Below are positions 15,961-24,706 of a stretch of DNA of 32,245 nucleotides, piece after piece (position 1 is the first letter of the stretch; each line of letters begins with the position of its first letter). Below the pieces are notes generated by a model. That model worked only from the letters and a program-made list of their open reading frames with translations, was not told the DNA's origin and searched no databases. The stretch comes from JAUIBE01 sp035267185 (lineage in GTDB: Bacteria; Pseudomonadota; Gammaproteobacteria; Xanthomonadales; SZUA-36), in the NCBI GenBank assembly GCA_035267185.1, contig DATFLY010000109.1, forward strand, positions 1 to 32,245. The letters run 5' to 3'. The translations under genes were made by a program, and so were the position numbers.

Positions 15961-16857
15961 ATGGCAGGTAAGTTATTCAAGTTGTTGTTGTTTTTTTCAG
16001 CTGGCGGACTGATTCTGTTTGTTTCATTCGCGGCGTACATTTACATCGCCAGCGAGCGCTACCTTGGTGATGTGGTCGCCCACCAGGGATTTGAATATTC
16101 AGCGGAACTGGATGCGGAGACACTAGAACGTGGCCGGCATATTGCTCGTACACGGGGTTGTTTCGGTTGTCACGGGCAGGAGCTGCAGGGTGCGGTATTT
16201 TCGGAAGAATGGGGCTGGGTGGGAACTGCAGTGGCACCCAACCTTGCAAAATATGCCCGTCAGCACGATGCGGTCACCATAGAGGCAGCGGTCAGACAAG
16301 GGATTGGACATGATGGCAAGGCGTTATGGTCGATGCCGTCCTACAACTTCGTGCTGATGAACGATAACGATTTGACTGCACTCATTGCGTTTCTTCGCTC
16401 CGCACCCGTGGTCGAAAAGCCATTGCCAGAGCCGGATATTGGCTGGGAGGCCCGCTACCTGATGGCTAGTGGCCAGGCACAGCATATGGCGGATTGGGCG
16501 GATCTGATGCCTCCCTTGCTGCTTGGCCAGGACGATCCGCCGAACCTGGTTCGTGGCGAATACCTGGCCAAGACCACATGCAATGAGTGTCACGGATTTG
16601 ATCTTCGTGGTCAGGAAGATTTTCCGCCGATACCAGACCTGGCCATCGTGGCTGCGTACACCGATGAGGATTTTCGACACCTGATGAGAACCGGCGAGGC
16701 CATCGGTGGTCGCAAGGACCTGGGGTTAATGTCAATTGTGGCAAAGGATCGCTTCGCAAGTTTTACCCATTGGGAACTCAGGGACTTGCTGTCCTATCTC
16801 AGGACTCTGCCGGACCAGCCTGTTGATGAGGACGCGGCCTGGCGTCAATTGCGCTAG
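15961..16857 (+). CDS. Membrane-anchored diheme cytochrome c
   Basis: Numbered from the ATG at 15961, the 298-residue protein has one N-terminal hydrophobic helix (about 5-30) and two periplasmic class I-type cytochrome c domains. The heme sites are C67-F-G-C70-H71 and C207-N-E-C210-H211. Possible distal Met ligands are M125 in ALWSMPSYNF and the Met in LGLMSIVAK. The two domains are similar in layout, each ending with a DLTALIAFLR or ELRDLLSYLR helix, which suggests internal duplication. It should shuttle electrons in the periplasm for an unidentified dehydrogenase; none is next to it. A TTG at 15925 would extend it by 12 residues, but I see no ribosome site for either start. Confidence 0.87.
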   Translation: MAGKLFKLLLFFSAGGLILFVSFAAYIYIASERYLGDVVAHQGFEYSAELDAETLERGRHIARTRGCFGCHGQELQGAVFSEEWGWVGTAVAPNLAKYARQHDAVTIEAAVRQGIGHDGKALWSMPSYNFVLMNDNDLTALIAFLRSAPVVEKPLPEPDIGWEARYLMASGQAQHMADWADLMPPLLLGQDDPPNLVRGEYLAKTTCNECHGFDLRGQEDFPPIPDLAIVAAYTDEDFRHLMRTGEAIGGRKDLGLMSIVAKDRFASFTHWELRDLLSYLRTLPDQPVDEDAAWRQLR

Positions 16858-16986
16858 ATTTGCACCCATAGTATTTGCTTACGAACGGTTCAGGCATGGA
16901 CCGAACCCTGATACGGTTTTTTGAATTCAATCAACGCTCAAGGAACCAGCCGATCAATGGACTCGATGCCTGAATATTAATCGCAA

Positions 16987-17007
16987 TAAAAGGGCTCTGA
17001 CCCCTTT
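16987..17007. other. Palindromic AAAAGGG/CCCTTTT element
   Basis: AAAAGGG (16987-16993) and CCCTTTT (17001-17007) form a 7-bp stem around the 7-base CTCTGAC. It lies 130 bases after the cytochrome gene and 14 bases before the TTG start of the permease gene. It may be a weak terminator or a dispersed REP-like element. The remaining bases of 16858-17020 hold no other feature I can support. Confidence 0.35.
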
Positions 17008-17020
17008 TCTGGACCCCGAT

Positions 17021-18046
17021 TTGACCCAATCAAAAACAAAACAATCAAAAACCAACTCACCGGAGAATGGCTGGGGCCTGTGGCCATTCATCATTTGGCT
17101 GGTGGTTTTTTATCTGGCCTGGATCGCCCTGGTCCAGCTTGGTGATCACCTTCAAACTGTATTAAGCCACTGGCAAATAGCGGTGGCCATGGCTGCCGGA
17201 TCTTACGTGGCGGGTTCCACTCCAATGGGGGGTGGCACCGTGGGATTTCCGGTACTGGTGCTATTGATGGATTTGCCAGCATCGCTGGGCCGAGACTTCA
17301 GTTCCGCCGTCCAGTCGGTCGGCATGACCAGTGCCAGCATTTACATATTTTGTCGCCGTATGCCATTAGAATGGCCAATGTTGCAGGCAGCGATGATCGG
17401 TTCGCTGATTGGAACCCCTTTAGGAATCACGTTCATTGCACCACTAGCATCGGATCTGTTTATCAAGCTCTTGTTTGCATCCATGTGGTGCAGCTTCGGA
17501 CTTTTGCATCTGAGGCGAATTGATGAAATTGCCGGCTATGTTGGTATGACACCTCATAACAAGTCGTTCGATCGCAAAGCGGGCTTTGGTGTCGGTTTGT
17601 TGGGCAGCCTTACAGTGGCCAGTATCACCGGAGTAGGCATCGATATGCTGATCTATATGGTCCTTGTGCTTTGGTGTCATGCTGATCTGAAAATATCCAT
17701 ACCCACTTCAGTTGTCCTGATGGCATTCACATCCATTGTTGGTGTTGTGACCAAGCTCCTGATGGGCAACATACAGGCAGGGACATTTGAGCACTGGCTG
17801 GCTGCCGCGCCGGTTGTAATTTTAGGCGCTCCACTGGGCGCGCTGGTCGTTGATCGGATTGGGCGTCGTACGACGCTGGTACTGGTTTCATCACTCTGCG
17901 TGGTTCAGTTTGTCTGGACCCTGGTGCACGAGCGGTCAGTTTTGACGACCTGGACCATCATGTTGGCGGTCCTTGGTGTGTTTGGATTTTTGCTCTTATT
18001 CGCCGCAATGTACAGTCAGGGACAACGTCTCGCCAGGCGCACCTGA
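17021..18046 (+). CDS. TauE/SafE-family membrane permease
   Basis: The 341-residue protein has about eight to nine hydrophobic helices. It shows TauE/SafE (PF01925) features: the first repeat SYVAGSTPMGGGTVGFPVLVL, the GSLIGTPLGI loop, the second-half TGVGIDMLIYMVLV and the GAPLGALVVDRI loop. Members are proposed to export sulfite, sulfoacetate or other small organic anions. The substrate here is unknown and no sulfur-metabolism gene is near. The only start upstream of the first helix is TTG at 17021, with a poor ribosome site. The hydrophilic N-terminus (about 1-20) is rich in Lys, Ser and Thr. It is followed by 245 bases that belong to the receptor promoter. Confidence 0.83.
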   Translation: MTQSKTKQSKTNSPENGWGLWPFIIWLVVFYLAWIALVQLGDHLQTVLSHWQIAVAMAAGSYVAGSTPMGGGTVGFPVLVLLMDLPASLGRDFSSAVQSVGMTSASIYIFCRRMPLEWPMLQAAMIGSLIGTPLGITFIAPLASDLFIKLLFASMWCSFGLLHLRRIDEIAGYVGMTPHNKSFDRKAGFGVGLLGSLTVASITGVGIDMLIYMVLVLWCHADLKISIPTSVVLMAFTSIVGVVTKLLMGNIQAGTFEHWLAAAPVVILGAPLGALVVDRIGRRTTLVLVSSLCVVQFVWTLVHERSVLTTWTIMLAVLGVFGFLLLFAAMYSQGQRLARRT

Positions 18047-18150
18047 TCGGCCTTTTCGAATGGCAGAGAATTCTGAAGTTACATTGGTCTGTTTGTCTGG
18101 TCGAATACAAATTGGTCCTCCAATTTTCGATCAGGTGAGTTTTAAATAAG

Positions 18151-18166
18151 ATGTAAACGCTTACAT
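18151..18166. promoter_or_regulatory. LacI-type operator O1 upstream of the receptor
   Basis: ATGTAAACGCTTACAT is near-palindromic, with TGTAA/TTACA half-sites and the central CG typical of LacI/GalR-family operators. The 18-base run from 18151 to 18168 is identical to 26265-26282 just before the lacI-type gene in this window, so the same regulator is the likely binder. Confidence 0.8.
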
Positions 18167-18183
18167 TTCATCGAAATTTCCAG

Positions 18184-18197
18184 TGTAAGCGCTTCCA
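18184..18197. promoter_or_regulatory. LacI-type operator O2 upstream of the receptor
   Basis: TGTAAGCGCTTCCA matches the O1 half-sites with one changed base in the right arm and lies exactly 32 bp from O1, about three helical turns. A TATATT -10-like hexamer at 18216-18221 places O2 over the corresponding -35 region, consistent with direct repression of the receptor gene. Confidence 0.7.
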
Positions 18198-18291
18198 TTT
18201 GTAGGTAATTTGGTTTATATTTATGTGTATTACTTCCGTAATATTTCAGTTAAATACATAAAATCAAAGAGTTGCGAGGTCAACAGTCAGC

Positions 18292-21213
18292 GTGAAAAAT
18301 CAAACGGTACTTTTGAACCCCCTCACCAGAAGCATCGCCGTGGCATTGGGCGCCACAACCGTCTCCACCGTCGTAGCACAGGATCAGAACAGCGAAGTTG
18401 AAAACATCCTCGAGGAGGTTGTTGTCACTGGTGTGCGACAGAGTTTCACAGAATCTGCAGCTATCAAGCGTGATTCCGATGGTGTGGTTGATGCAATTAT
18501 TGCCGAGGATATCGGCAAGTTCCCGGATACCAACCTTGCCGAATCCCTGCAGCGAATCTCCGGTGTTTCGATCGACCGTTCCGGTGCAGGTGCACAAGTA
18601 GGTGCTGAAGGTGAAGGTCAACGAGTAACGGTTCGTGGCATCGGCGCTGACTTCAACCTGGTGCTGCTGAATGGTCGCTCCATGCCGACTTCCAGCCTTT
18701 TCCCCACCGGCACTACGAGTGGACGATCTTTCGACTTCTCCAACATCGCTTCAGAGGGCGTTCGAGCAGTTGAGGTCTACAAAACAAGCATGGCTGACAT
18801 CCCTTCGGGTGGCCTGGGAGCGACAATCAATGTCATTACTGCACGTCCCCTGGATATCGGTGAACAGCAGATGAGTTTTGGCGCCAAGGCCATAACCGAT
18901 GAGTCTGACCAGGATGACGCCTGGACGCCTGAGATTTCCGGCATCTACAGCAATGTATTTGCCGATGGCACGTTCGGCGTGACAGTCGCTGCGGTCTACC
19001 AGGAACGTGAATTCGGTTACAACCAGGCCGGTGTATTCAATGACTGGGTTCCGAGTAACTTCCTGGATACAAGCTGGCAGGGCCTGCCCCCTGACAGCAC
19101 GAATGCGCCTGCAGATGGTGAACCATTCTGGCTGCCACAAAGTGTTGGCTATGGCATTTTTGATGTCGATCGTGAGCGACTCAATGGCCAGTTGGCTTTG
19201 CAGTGGCGGCCTGTCGACAAACTAACCATGACGCTTGACTACACCTACGCTGAAACCACCCTGGATCAACGTGGCAACGACCTGTCATTCTGGTTTCTCC
19301 AGAATGCTTCCGGGTCGGGAACATTTACTGATGCGCCGGTTTCACCGCTTACCTACAGCGAGATAGCCGGTGCACGGGATTGGAGTACGGGAACTTCACA
19401 GGCTGGGTGGAAAACAGAACTCGATTCAATCGGGTTTAACGCCGAATATGATGTGAACGACAGGATGGGCCTGGCCCTGGATTACCATAGCTCCACCTCT
19501 GAATCCAAAGTTAATTCCCCATATGGTGTGAATTCAGCCATGGGAATACCCGTCATTCTGGACATCGAGGTCGGAGCCGATTTTTCTCAGGATTTGCCTG
19601 TGATTGGCACCCCCACCATTTCTGGGCTTACTCCATCTGACCACGAATTCAGTGGCGCTGCATTCCGCAATTCACTGTCCAAGATGGAAATTGATCAGTT
19701 GGATCTCAGCGGCTATTTTGACCTGAATGACAGGCAAACCCTGGACTTCGGAGTTTTGCTGTCAGATACCAATAATCGCACAGCATTTGGCGAAAACCAG
19801 TATGCCAACTGGGATGCACCGTGGTCACCAGAGGATGTTCCGGACAATGTATTTACAACAACTTGTCTACCGTGCAATTTCGATAACATCCCGGGTTCCG
19901 AAAACCCCGACTTCTTCCCGCAGATGTTTATGTATGACTTTGCGACCATGGCGGCCATCCGTGAACAGGTCACGGGACAAATGTCAGGCGCGCCTGATAC
20001 GTTTACCAATGATCTGAGAACCGAGGAAGAGACCACGGCTGCCTACCTGCAGTGGCGTGCCAATTTCGAAGTCGGCAGCATGGTTTCCAATTTGCGAATT
20101 GGCCTTCGTTACGAGACGACTGATGTGACCTCCAGTTCGTTGACACCAGTTCCGCTTTACATTGAATGGGCGTCAGCCAACGAATATTTCCTGACTTTTT
20201 CGGATCAGAACGATTTCACCACGCAGGAAGGTGACTACGACAACTGGCTTCCGAACATCGATTACAACCTCAATGTCACGGAAGATTTCGTTGTAAGAGC
20301 AAGTTACAGTGAGACCATCGGTCGCCAGGCCTGGGATGATATCCAGGGTGGCCAGACATTGGACGTTCTGGTTCGGCAAGTTGCCGGAACCGGCTCTTCG
20401 GGTGATCCCAGCCTGGAGCCATTGGAGTCGAAGAACTACGATATCTCGTTTGAGTGGTACTACGCCCCGGGCAGCTATGCATCGGTTGGTTACTTCCGCA
20501 AGGACGTCGATAATTATGTGGCGATTGCCCAGCGAGCGTCGACGCCATTCAACCTTCCACACCCAGGCCGGGGACAATGGTTCGAGGAATGTAACGCCAT
20601 TACTGGAGGCGATCTCGTAGAGACCCGAAATTGTATTTTCGAGACCTATGGTGACAGCGAGTTCGTGGATGTTGAAGCGGGTACCATCCGAGGGGTCCCG
20701 GGTCAGGATCCGGCAGCGACATTCAACCTGAGTGTTCCTACTGCTCAGCAAAGCGTTGAAATCGATGGATGGGAGTTCGCCTTCCAGCATATGTTCGGAG
20801 ACACCGGTTTTGGTCTTAGCGCCAACTACACCATGGTGGATTCGGATATTGCCTACGACAACAACTCGTTTGAAGACCAGTTTGCAATCCTTGGGCTAAG
20901 TGATTCGGCCAACATCGTGGGGTTCTATGAAAAATATGGATGGACTGCCCGACTGGCCTGGAACTGGCGTGATAAGTTCCTGGCGAATACCGGCCTTGGT
21001 GGTATTGGTCAACCCAATCCGACCTATACCGAAGAGTACGAACAGCTGGATGGCATCGTGAGTTATGAACTCGAAAACGGTATTACCTTCTTCGTCGAAG
21101 CATTCAACCTGACTGACGAATATTCACGCGCAGTGGGTCGAAACCCGAACATGGCCCGGTATGTGACTCAAACCGGTCGCCGTTTCGGCATAGGTGCGCG
21201 CTGGACTTACTAA
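18292..21213 (+). CDS. TonB-dependent outer-membrane receptor, carbohydrate-type
   Basis: The 973-residue protein imports a substrate across the outer membrane using TonB energy. The start is GTG at 18292. It has a signal peptide (about 1-29), a TonB box EEVVVTGVR (41-49) and a plug domain (IAEDIGKFPDTNLAESLQRISGVSIDR, VRGIGADFNLVLLNGR). A long 22-strand-type barrel ends in the aromatic C-terminus FGIGARWTY. The FPDTNLAESLQR plug belongs to the Caulobacter/Xanthomonas-type family often found in sugar-uptake loci. No SusD-like partner is present, as expected for Proteobacteria. Two LacI-type operators precede it and a strong terminator follows, so it can be transcribed alone at high level. The substrate is inferred to be an oligosaccharide from the GH3 and other glycosidase genes downstream. 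Confidence 0.94.
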   Translation: MKNQTVLLNPLTRSIAVALGATTVSTVVAQDQNSEVENILEEVVVTGVRQSFTESAAIKRDSDGVVDAIIAEDIGKFPDTNLAESLQRISGVSIDRSGAGAQVGAEGEGQRVTVRGIGADFNLVLLNGRSMPTSSLFPTGTTSGRSFDFSNIASEGVRAVEVYKTSMADIPSGGLGATINVITARPLDIGEQQMSFGAKAITDESDQDDAWTPEISGIYSNVFADGTFGVTVAAVYQEREFGYNQAGVFNDWVPSNFLDTSWQGLPPDSTNAPADGEPFWLPQSVGYGIFDVDRERLNGQLALQWRPVDKLTMTLDYTYAETTLDQRGNDLSFWFLQNASGSGTFTDAPVSPLTYSEIAGARDWSTGTSQAGWKTELDSIGFNAEYDVNDRMGLALDYHSSTSESKVNSPYGVNSAMGIPVILDIEVGADFSQDLPVIGTPTISGLTPSDHEFSGAAFRNSLSKMEIDQLDLSGYFDLNDRQTLDFGVLLSDTNNRTAFGENQYANWDAPWSPEDVPDNVFTTTCLPCNFDNIPGSENPDFFPQMFMYDFATMAAIREQVTGQMSGAPDTFTNDLRTEEETTAAYLQWRANFEVGSMVSNLRIGLRYETTDVTSSSLTPVPLYIEWASANEYFLTFSDQNDFTTQEGDYDNWLPNIDYNLNVTEDFVVRASYSETIGRQAWDDIQGGQTLDVLVRQVAGTGSSGDPSLEPLESKNYDISFEWYYAPGSYASVGYFRKDVDNYVAIAQRASTPFNLPHPGRGQWFEECNAITGGDLVETRNCIFETYGDSEFVDVEAGTIRGVPGQDPAATFNLSVPTAQQSVEIDGWEFAFQHMFGDTGFGLSANYTMVDSDIAYDNNSFEDQFAILGLSDSANIVGFYEKYGWTARLAWNWRDKFLANTGLGGIGQPNPTYTEEYEQLDGIVSYELENGITFFVEAFNLTDEYSRAVGRNPNMARYVTQTGRRFGIGARWTY

Positions 21214-21237
21214 CCCGGTCTAAAGCAGGCAATATGG

Positions 21238-21264
21238 AAAAGCCGCTGGCATCAGCGGCTTTTT
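21238..21264 (+). terminator. Strong intrinsic terminator after the receptor gene
   Basis: AAAAGCCGCTG (21238-21248) and CAGCGGCTTTT (21253-21263) form an 11-bp stem with a GCAT loop, ending in a T run to 21264. It separates the receptor transcript from the halogenase gene 97 bases further on. The downstream genes therefore need read-through or their own promoter, which I could not identify in 21265-21360. Confidence 0.88.
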
Positions 21265-21360
21265 CGTTCCAGACGATTACACTGCAACCATGCGGAAACT
21301 CCCGACAGCTACACTGGGTATGATTTCAAGTGCTGATGTGGCAATCAGCCAGGATTGACA

Positions 21361-22923
21361 ATGTCACAAAAGATTAATCGCGTGGTGATTCTTGGAGGGG
21401 GGTCTGCGGGCTGGCTCACAGCCGGTGTACTCGCTGCAGAACACAAAACCAAAACCAATCCCGACATCAGCATCACCCTGGTTGAGTCTCCGGACGTCCA
21501 GATCATTGGCGTGGGTGAAGGGACATGGCCTTCAATGCGCGACACCCTGCAACGAATGGGTGTGTCAGAAGCTGAATTCCTGATTCATTGCGATGCCTCT
21601 TTCAAACAGGGTTCAAAATTTTCAGGTTGGGTCAGCGGAGAAAAGGACGATTATTATTACCACCCGTTTTCAGCTCCCGAAGGGTTTGGCAAGACCAACC
21701 TCGCATCAGCCTGGGCTAACCTTGAGGAACATCCGAGATTTGCAGATCTCGTCAGTTTTCAGCCACATCTTTGTGAAAGTGGTAAGGCTCCAAAACAGGT
21801 CGTGACACCTGAATTTGCAGCGGTTGCAAATTACGCTTATCACCTGGATGCCGGTAAGTTTGGACAGTTCCTGCAGCAACACTGCACCGACAAACTTGGC
21901 GTTGGGCATATGCTTGCGCATGTTGCCGAAGTTGAGTGTGATGATGACGGCGATATCACCGGACTCAGAACAGATGATGGCAAACTGATTGAAGGGGATC
22001 TGTTTATTGACTGCACGGGCTTTGCCTCGCTGTTGATTGGCAAGCATTATGATGTGCCGTTCATCAGCACCAGGGACATATTGTTTTGTGATTCAGCACT
22101 GGCAACGCAAGTGCCTTACCCTTACGAAAACAGTCCAATCGCATCGCAGACCAATGGTACTGCCCAACAGTCCGGATGGGTCTGGGATATTGGCCTGCCG
22201 ACCCGGCGGGGCGTGGGTTACGTTTACTCCAGTGCCCACACAAGCGACGAGGATGCAGAGTTTGAGCTGTGGGGGTACATTGGCCGCAGCGGTGGGCCGG
22301 GTGATGAGATTCATCAGGGTTCAGCACGAAAAATCACATTCAACCCCGGGTATCGCCAGAAATTCTGGCACCGAAACTGCGTGGCGGTTGGTATTTCCGC
22401 AGGCTTCGTAGAACCTCTGGAAGCATCTGCGATCGCATTGATCGAAATGTCGGCAAGAATGATCGCGGACGAGTGGCCTGCAACACGTGAGTTGATGGAC
22501 ATTTCGTCACGGCGTTTCAACCATCGCTTTGAATACCGCTGGGAGAGAATTATCGAATTTCTCAAGCTTCACTACCTGCTCAGCAATCGCACTGACAGCA
22601 AATTCTGGACAGACAACCGCAAGCACGAATCAGTGCCTGATCGGCTCGCAGAATTGCTTGAGATATGGCGTTATCGTTCTCCGGGCTTCCGTGATTTTCA
22701 TGAACTTGAGGAAGTGTTCCCCTCCGCCAGCTACCAATATGTTCTTTACGGAATGGGTTTCAAACCCGATCCCAACGTCCATCAGCGCCGGCTGGACCAA
22801 CCGGAAGCCGCCTTGCAATGTTTCCAGGTAAGTCGCCAGCTCGCAAAAAAGTACCAAAAGGGTTTGCCCAGCAACAGGGAACTGATTGACCATATAGCCA
22901 GGTATGGAATGAAGCGAATATAG
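21361..22923 (+). CDS. Flavin-dependent tryptophan-halogenase-family protein (first copy)
   Basis: The family uses FADH2, O2 and halide to chlorinate or brominate aromatic substrates. Numbered from the ATG at 21361 (CAGGA ribosome site at 21347-21351), the 520-residue protein has the FAD-binding GGGSAGW (12-18), GVGEGTWPSM, the catalytic-type Lys K82 in ASFKQGSKF, LFIDCTGFASLL and GFVEPLEASAIALIE. The halogenase WxWxIP motif reads W273-V-W275-D-I277-G-L-P280, shifted by two residues, so halogenation is not assured. It lies in a receptor-halogenase-SapC-cupin-halogenase cassette. Similar enzymes occur next to TonB receptors in other Proteobacteria, where their physiological substrate is generally unknown. 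An in-frame TTG at 21355 is a poorer start. No flavin reductase is nearby. Confidence 0.92.
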   Translation: MSQKINRVVILGGGSAGWLTAGVLAAEHKTKTNPDISITLVESPDVQIIGVGEGTWPSMRDTLQRMGVSEAEFLIHCDASFKQGSKFSGWVSGEKDDYYYHPFSAPEGFGKTNLASAWANLEEHPRFADLVSFQPHLCESGKAPKQVVTPEFAAVANYAYHLDAGKFGQFLQQHCTDKLGVGHMLAHVAEVECDDDGDITGLRTDDGKLIEGDLFIDCTGFASLLIGKHYDVPFISTRDILFCDSALATQVPYPYENSPIASQTNGTAQQSGWVWDIGLPTRRGVGYVYSSAHTSDEDAEFELWGYIGRSGGPGDEIHQGSARKITFNPGYRQKFWHRNCVAVGISAGFVEPLEASAIALIEMSARMIADEWPATRELMDISSRRFNHRFEYRWERIIEFLKLHYLLSNRTDSKFWTDNRKHESVPDRLAELLEIWRYRSPGFRDFHELEEVFPSASYQYVLYGMGFKPDPNVHQRRLDQPEAALQCFQVSRQLAKKYQKGLPSNRELIDHIARYGMKRI

Positions 22924-22929
22924 AGCCAA

Positions 22930-23676
22930 ATGACAATGCCAAGATTTCAAATTCTCAACAACATCGATCACAAGGACCTCAGGGTCCGCATTGAACGATC
23001 AGCAGAGCTAGGCGACGATCAATGGTACGCCGTGACTTTCCCTGCCGAGTTTAAAAATGTTCAGCGCCACTATCCCATATTTTTCATCAGGCACTCTGAA
23101 ACGGGAGAATTTCAGGCCACGGCCATGTTTGGCGTGGAAAAGGGAGAAAACCTGTTCCTGGAAGATCTCGGCTGGGATGCCAGCTATATACCGCTGAATA
23201 TCCTGCGTCATCCGTTCCTGATCGCCATGCAGGAGGGGAGCGAGGGCCAGGGCGAGTCAATGGTTTCCGTGGATGTGGAAAATCCAAGGGTTGGCACGGA
23301 GCATGGTGAACCGGTCTTCCTGGAACATGGCGGACACAGTCCGTACCTGGAACAGGTCACTTCCATGCTGAAAGTGCTGCAGGAAGGCATGCAAGCCACC
23401 AAGCCGTTCTTCGAGGTGCTGGAGGCGCTCGATCTCATTGAGTCTTTTGCACTGGATGCGCAGCTCGATGATGGCTCCGAGCATCGCCTTGCCGGTTTCT
23501 ACACGATCAATGAAGATGTTTTGCGTGAGCTTGACGGCGAAAAGCTGGCTGCACTTCATCAACGAGGCTTCCTTGAGCCCATCTACATGGTCATTGCGTC
23601 CATGGTAAACCTGCCATTGCTGCTGGATCGTAAAAATAGGCGTCACATGACCGAAATGGAAAATGCTGGCGATTGA
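22930..23676 (+). CDS. SapC-family protein
   Basis: The 248-residue protein is of the SapC type (PF07277), named from a Campylobacter S-layer locus. It has the typical N-terminus MPRFQILNNIDHKDLRVR, AVTFPAEFKNVQRHYPIFF, ATAMFGVEKGENLFL, ASYIPLNILRHPFLI and an acidic SLEN-like DVENPRVG segment. No signal peptide or membrane helix is visible, so it is probably cytoplasmic. Its biochemical role is unknown. In sugar-uptake loci of Proteobacteria it regularly accompanies a TonB receptor, tryptophan halogenase and cupin_8 protein. It starts 7 bases after the halogenase stop and overlaps the cupin gene by 14 bases, indicating coupled translation in one operon. A second in-frame ATG at 22936 is possible. 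Confidence 0.9.
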   Translation: MTMPRFQILNNIDHKDLRVRIERSAELGDDQWYAVTFPAEFKNVQRHYPIFFIRHSETGEFQATAMFGVEKGENLFLEDLGWDASYIPLNILRHPFLIAMQEGSEGQGESMVSVDVENPRVGTEHGEPVFLEHGGHSPYLEQVTSMLKVLQEGMQATKPFFEVLEALDLIESFALDAQLDDGSEHRLAGFYTINEDVLRELDGEKLAALHQRGFLEPIYMVIASMVNLPLLLDRKNRRHMTEMENAGD

Positions 23677-24676
23677 TCAACCATTAAACGAAATACCTGT
23701 CCCCGAATCGGGAAATCTGCCTGATGGCGTGATTGGTTCAGGTGCTCCTGTAATTTTGAGAGGGCTGGTCAGTCACTGGCCCATTACACGGTCGGGTCTG
23801 GAATCGCCCGCAGCAGTGGAATCTCATCTTTTGCGGTTCTACGCTGGCGCCAGTGTCACTGCGGTCTACAGTGAGTCTCATCACCGGGGACGAGTGTTTT
23901 ACGATGAGAAAGTCTCCGGTTTCAACTTCAAGGTGGTCAGCAGCCAACTGGACAAGGTGCTGGACGAGATTCGCCAACAGTCGCACGCGGCGGAACCAAT
24001 GGGTATTTACATGGGTTCCACTGAGATAGACCGGGTCCTGCCGGGATTTCGATCAGAAAATGAACTGCAATTCGACGCTGAAAGCCCTCTGGCATTCATT
24101 TGGCTGGGTAACCACTCCCGAATTGCTGCGCATTTTGATTTGCCGGACAACATTGCCTGTTGCGTTGCCGGCCGCCGCCGCTTCACCCTGTTTCCACCAT
24201 CCGAGATCGGTAATCTCTATCCCGGACCAATGGATAAAACGCCGGCTGGGCAGATTGTCAGCATGGTCGATTTTAAAGATCCTGATTTTGAGCGGTTTCC
24301 GAAATTTCGCAATGCCCTGGAAAAAGCCCGGGTTGCGGAGCTTGAACCCGGCGATGCCATCTATATACCCAGCATGTGGTGGCATCATGTTGAGGGTATG
24401 AATGCCCTGAATGTCCTGATCAACTACTGGTGGCGCCGGGTACCTGCGTTCATGGATACTCCTGTGAACGCGCTCGAATATGCGCTTTTGTGCATCAGGG
24501 ATTTGCCGGTCAGTGAGCGCGAGGCATGGCGCGCATTGTTTGATTATTATGTATTTGATTTCGATCAGGATTCCGTGGGCCACATCCCCCAAGAAAGCCG
24601 CGGCATTCTGGACCCGTTTGACGATCTGACGGCAAGGAAACTCCGGGCACAATTGCTTAAGAAACTGAATCGTTAG
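23663..24676 (+). CDS. Cupin_8/JmjC-like Fe(II)/2-oxoglutarate oxygenase-family protein
   Basis: The 337-residue protein is of the cupin-like (PF13621, FIH/JmjC) type. It has an N-terminal GSGAPVILRGLVSHWP strand and a facial-triad motif H157-F-D159 in IAAHFDLPDNIACCVAGRRRF. A distal His (H241 or H242) lies in MWWHHVEGM after the ELEPGDAIYIPS strand, and FTLFPP is also typical. Relatives hydroxylate protein side chains or small molecules using Fe(II), O2 and 2-oxoglutarate; retention of the metal ligands suggests activity. No signal peptide is present, so it acts in the cytoplasm. The gene overlaps the SapC gene by 14 bases and is followed after 30 bases by the second halogenase. This close linkage of two O2-dependent enzyme types is the hallmark of the cassette. 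Confidence 0.9.
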   Translation: MLAIDQPLNEIPVPESGNLPDGVIGSGAPVILRGLVSHWPITRSGLESPAAVESHLLRFYAGASVTAVYSESHHRGRVFYDEKVSGFNFKVVSSQLDKVLDEIRQQSHAAEPMGIYMGSTEIDRVLPGFRSENELQFDAESPLAFIWLGNHSRIAAHFDLPDNIACCVAGRRRFTLFPPSEIGNLYPGPMDKTPAGQIVSMVDFKDPDFERFPKFRNALEKARVAELEPGDAIYIPSMWWHHVEGMNALNVLINYWWRRVPAFMDTPVNALEYALLCIRDLPVSEREAWRALFDYYVFDFDQDSVGHIPQESRGILDPFDDLTARKLRAQLLKKLNR

Positions 24677-24706
24677 CACTTATCCCACCAACCATGAGGC
24701 AAATCC

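Noticed and set aside
16886..16922. Possible terminator after the cytochrome c gene
   Set aside because: A T run is present at 16917-16922, but only a 4-bp imperfect stem can be drawn before it, so I do not call it.
20173..20790. 205-residue minus-strand frame opposite the TonB receptor
   Set aside because: The receptor barrel is uninterrupted and the antisense product resembles nothing.
24053..24679. 208-residue minus-strand frame opposite the cupin gene
   Set aside because: The plus-strand cupin has intact metal ligands and operon overlaps. The antisense frame has neither a ribosome site nor motifs.
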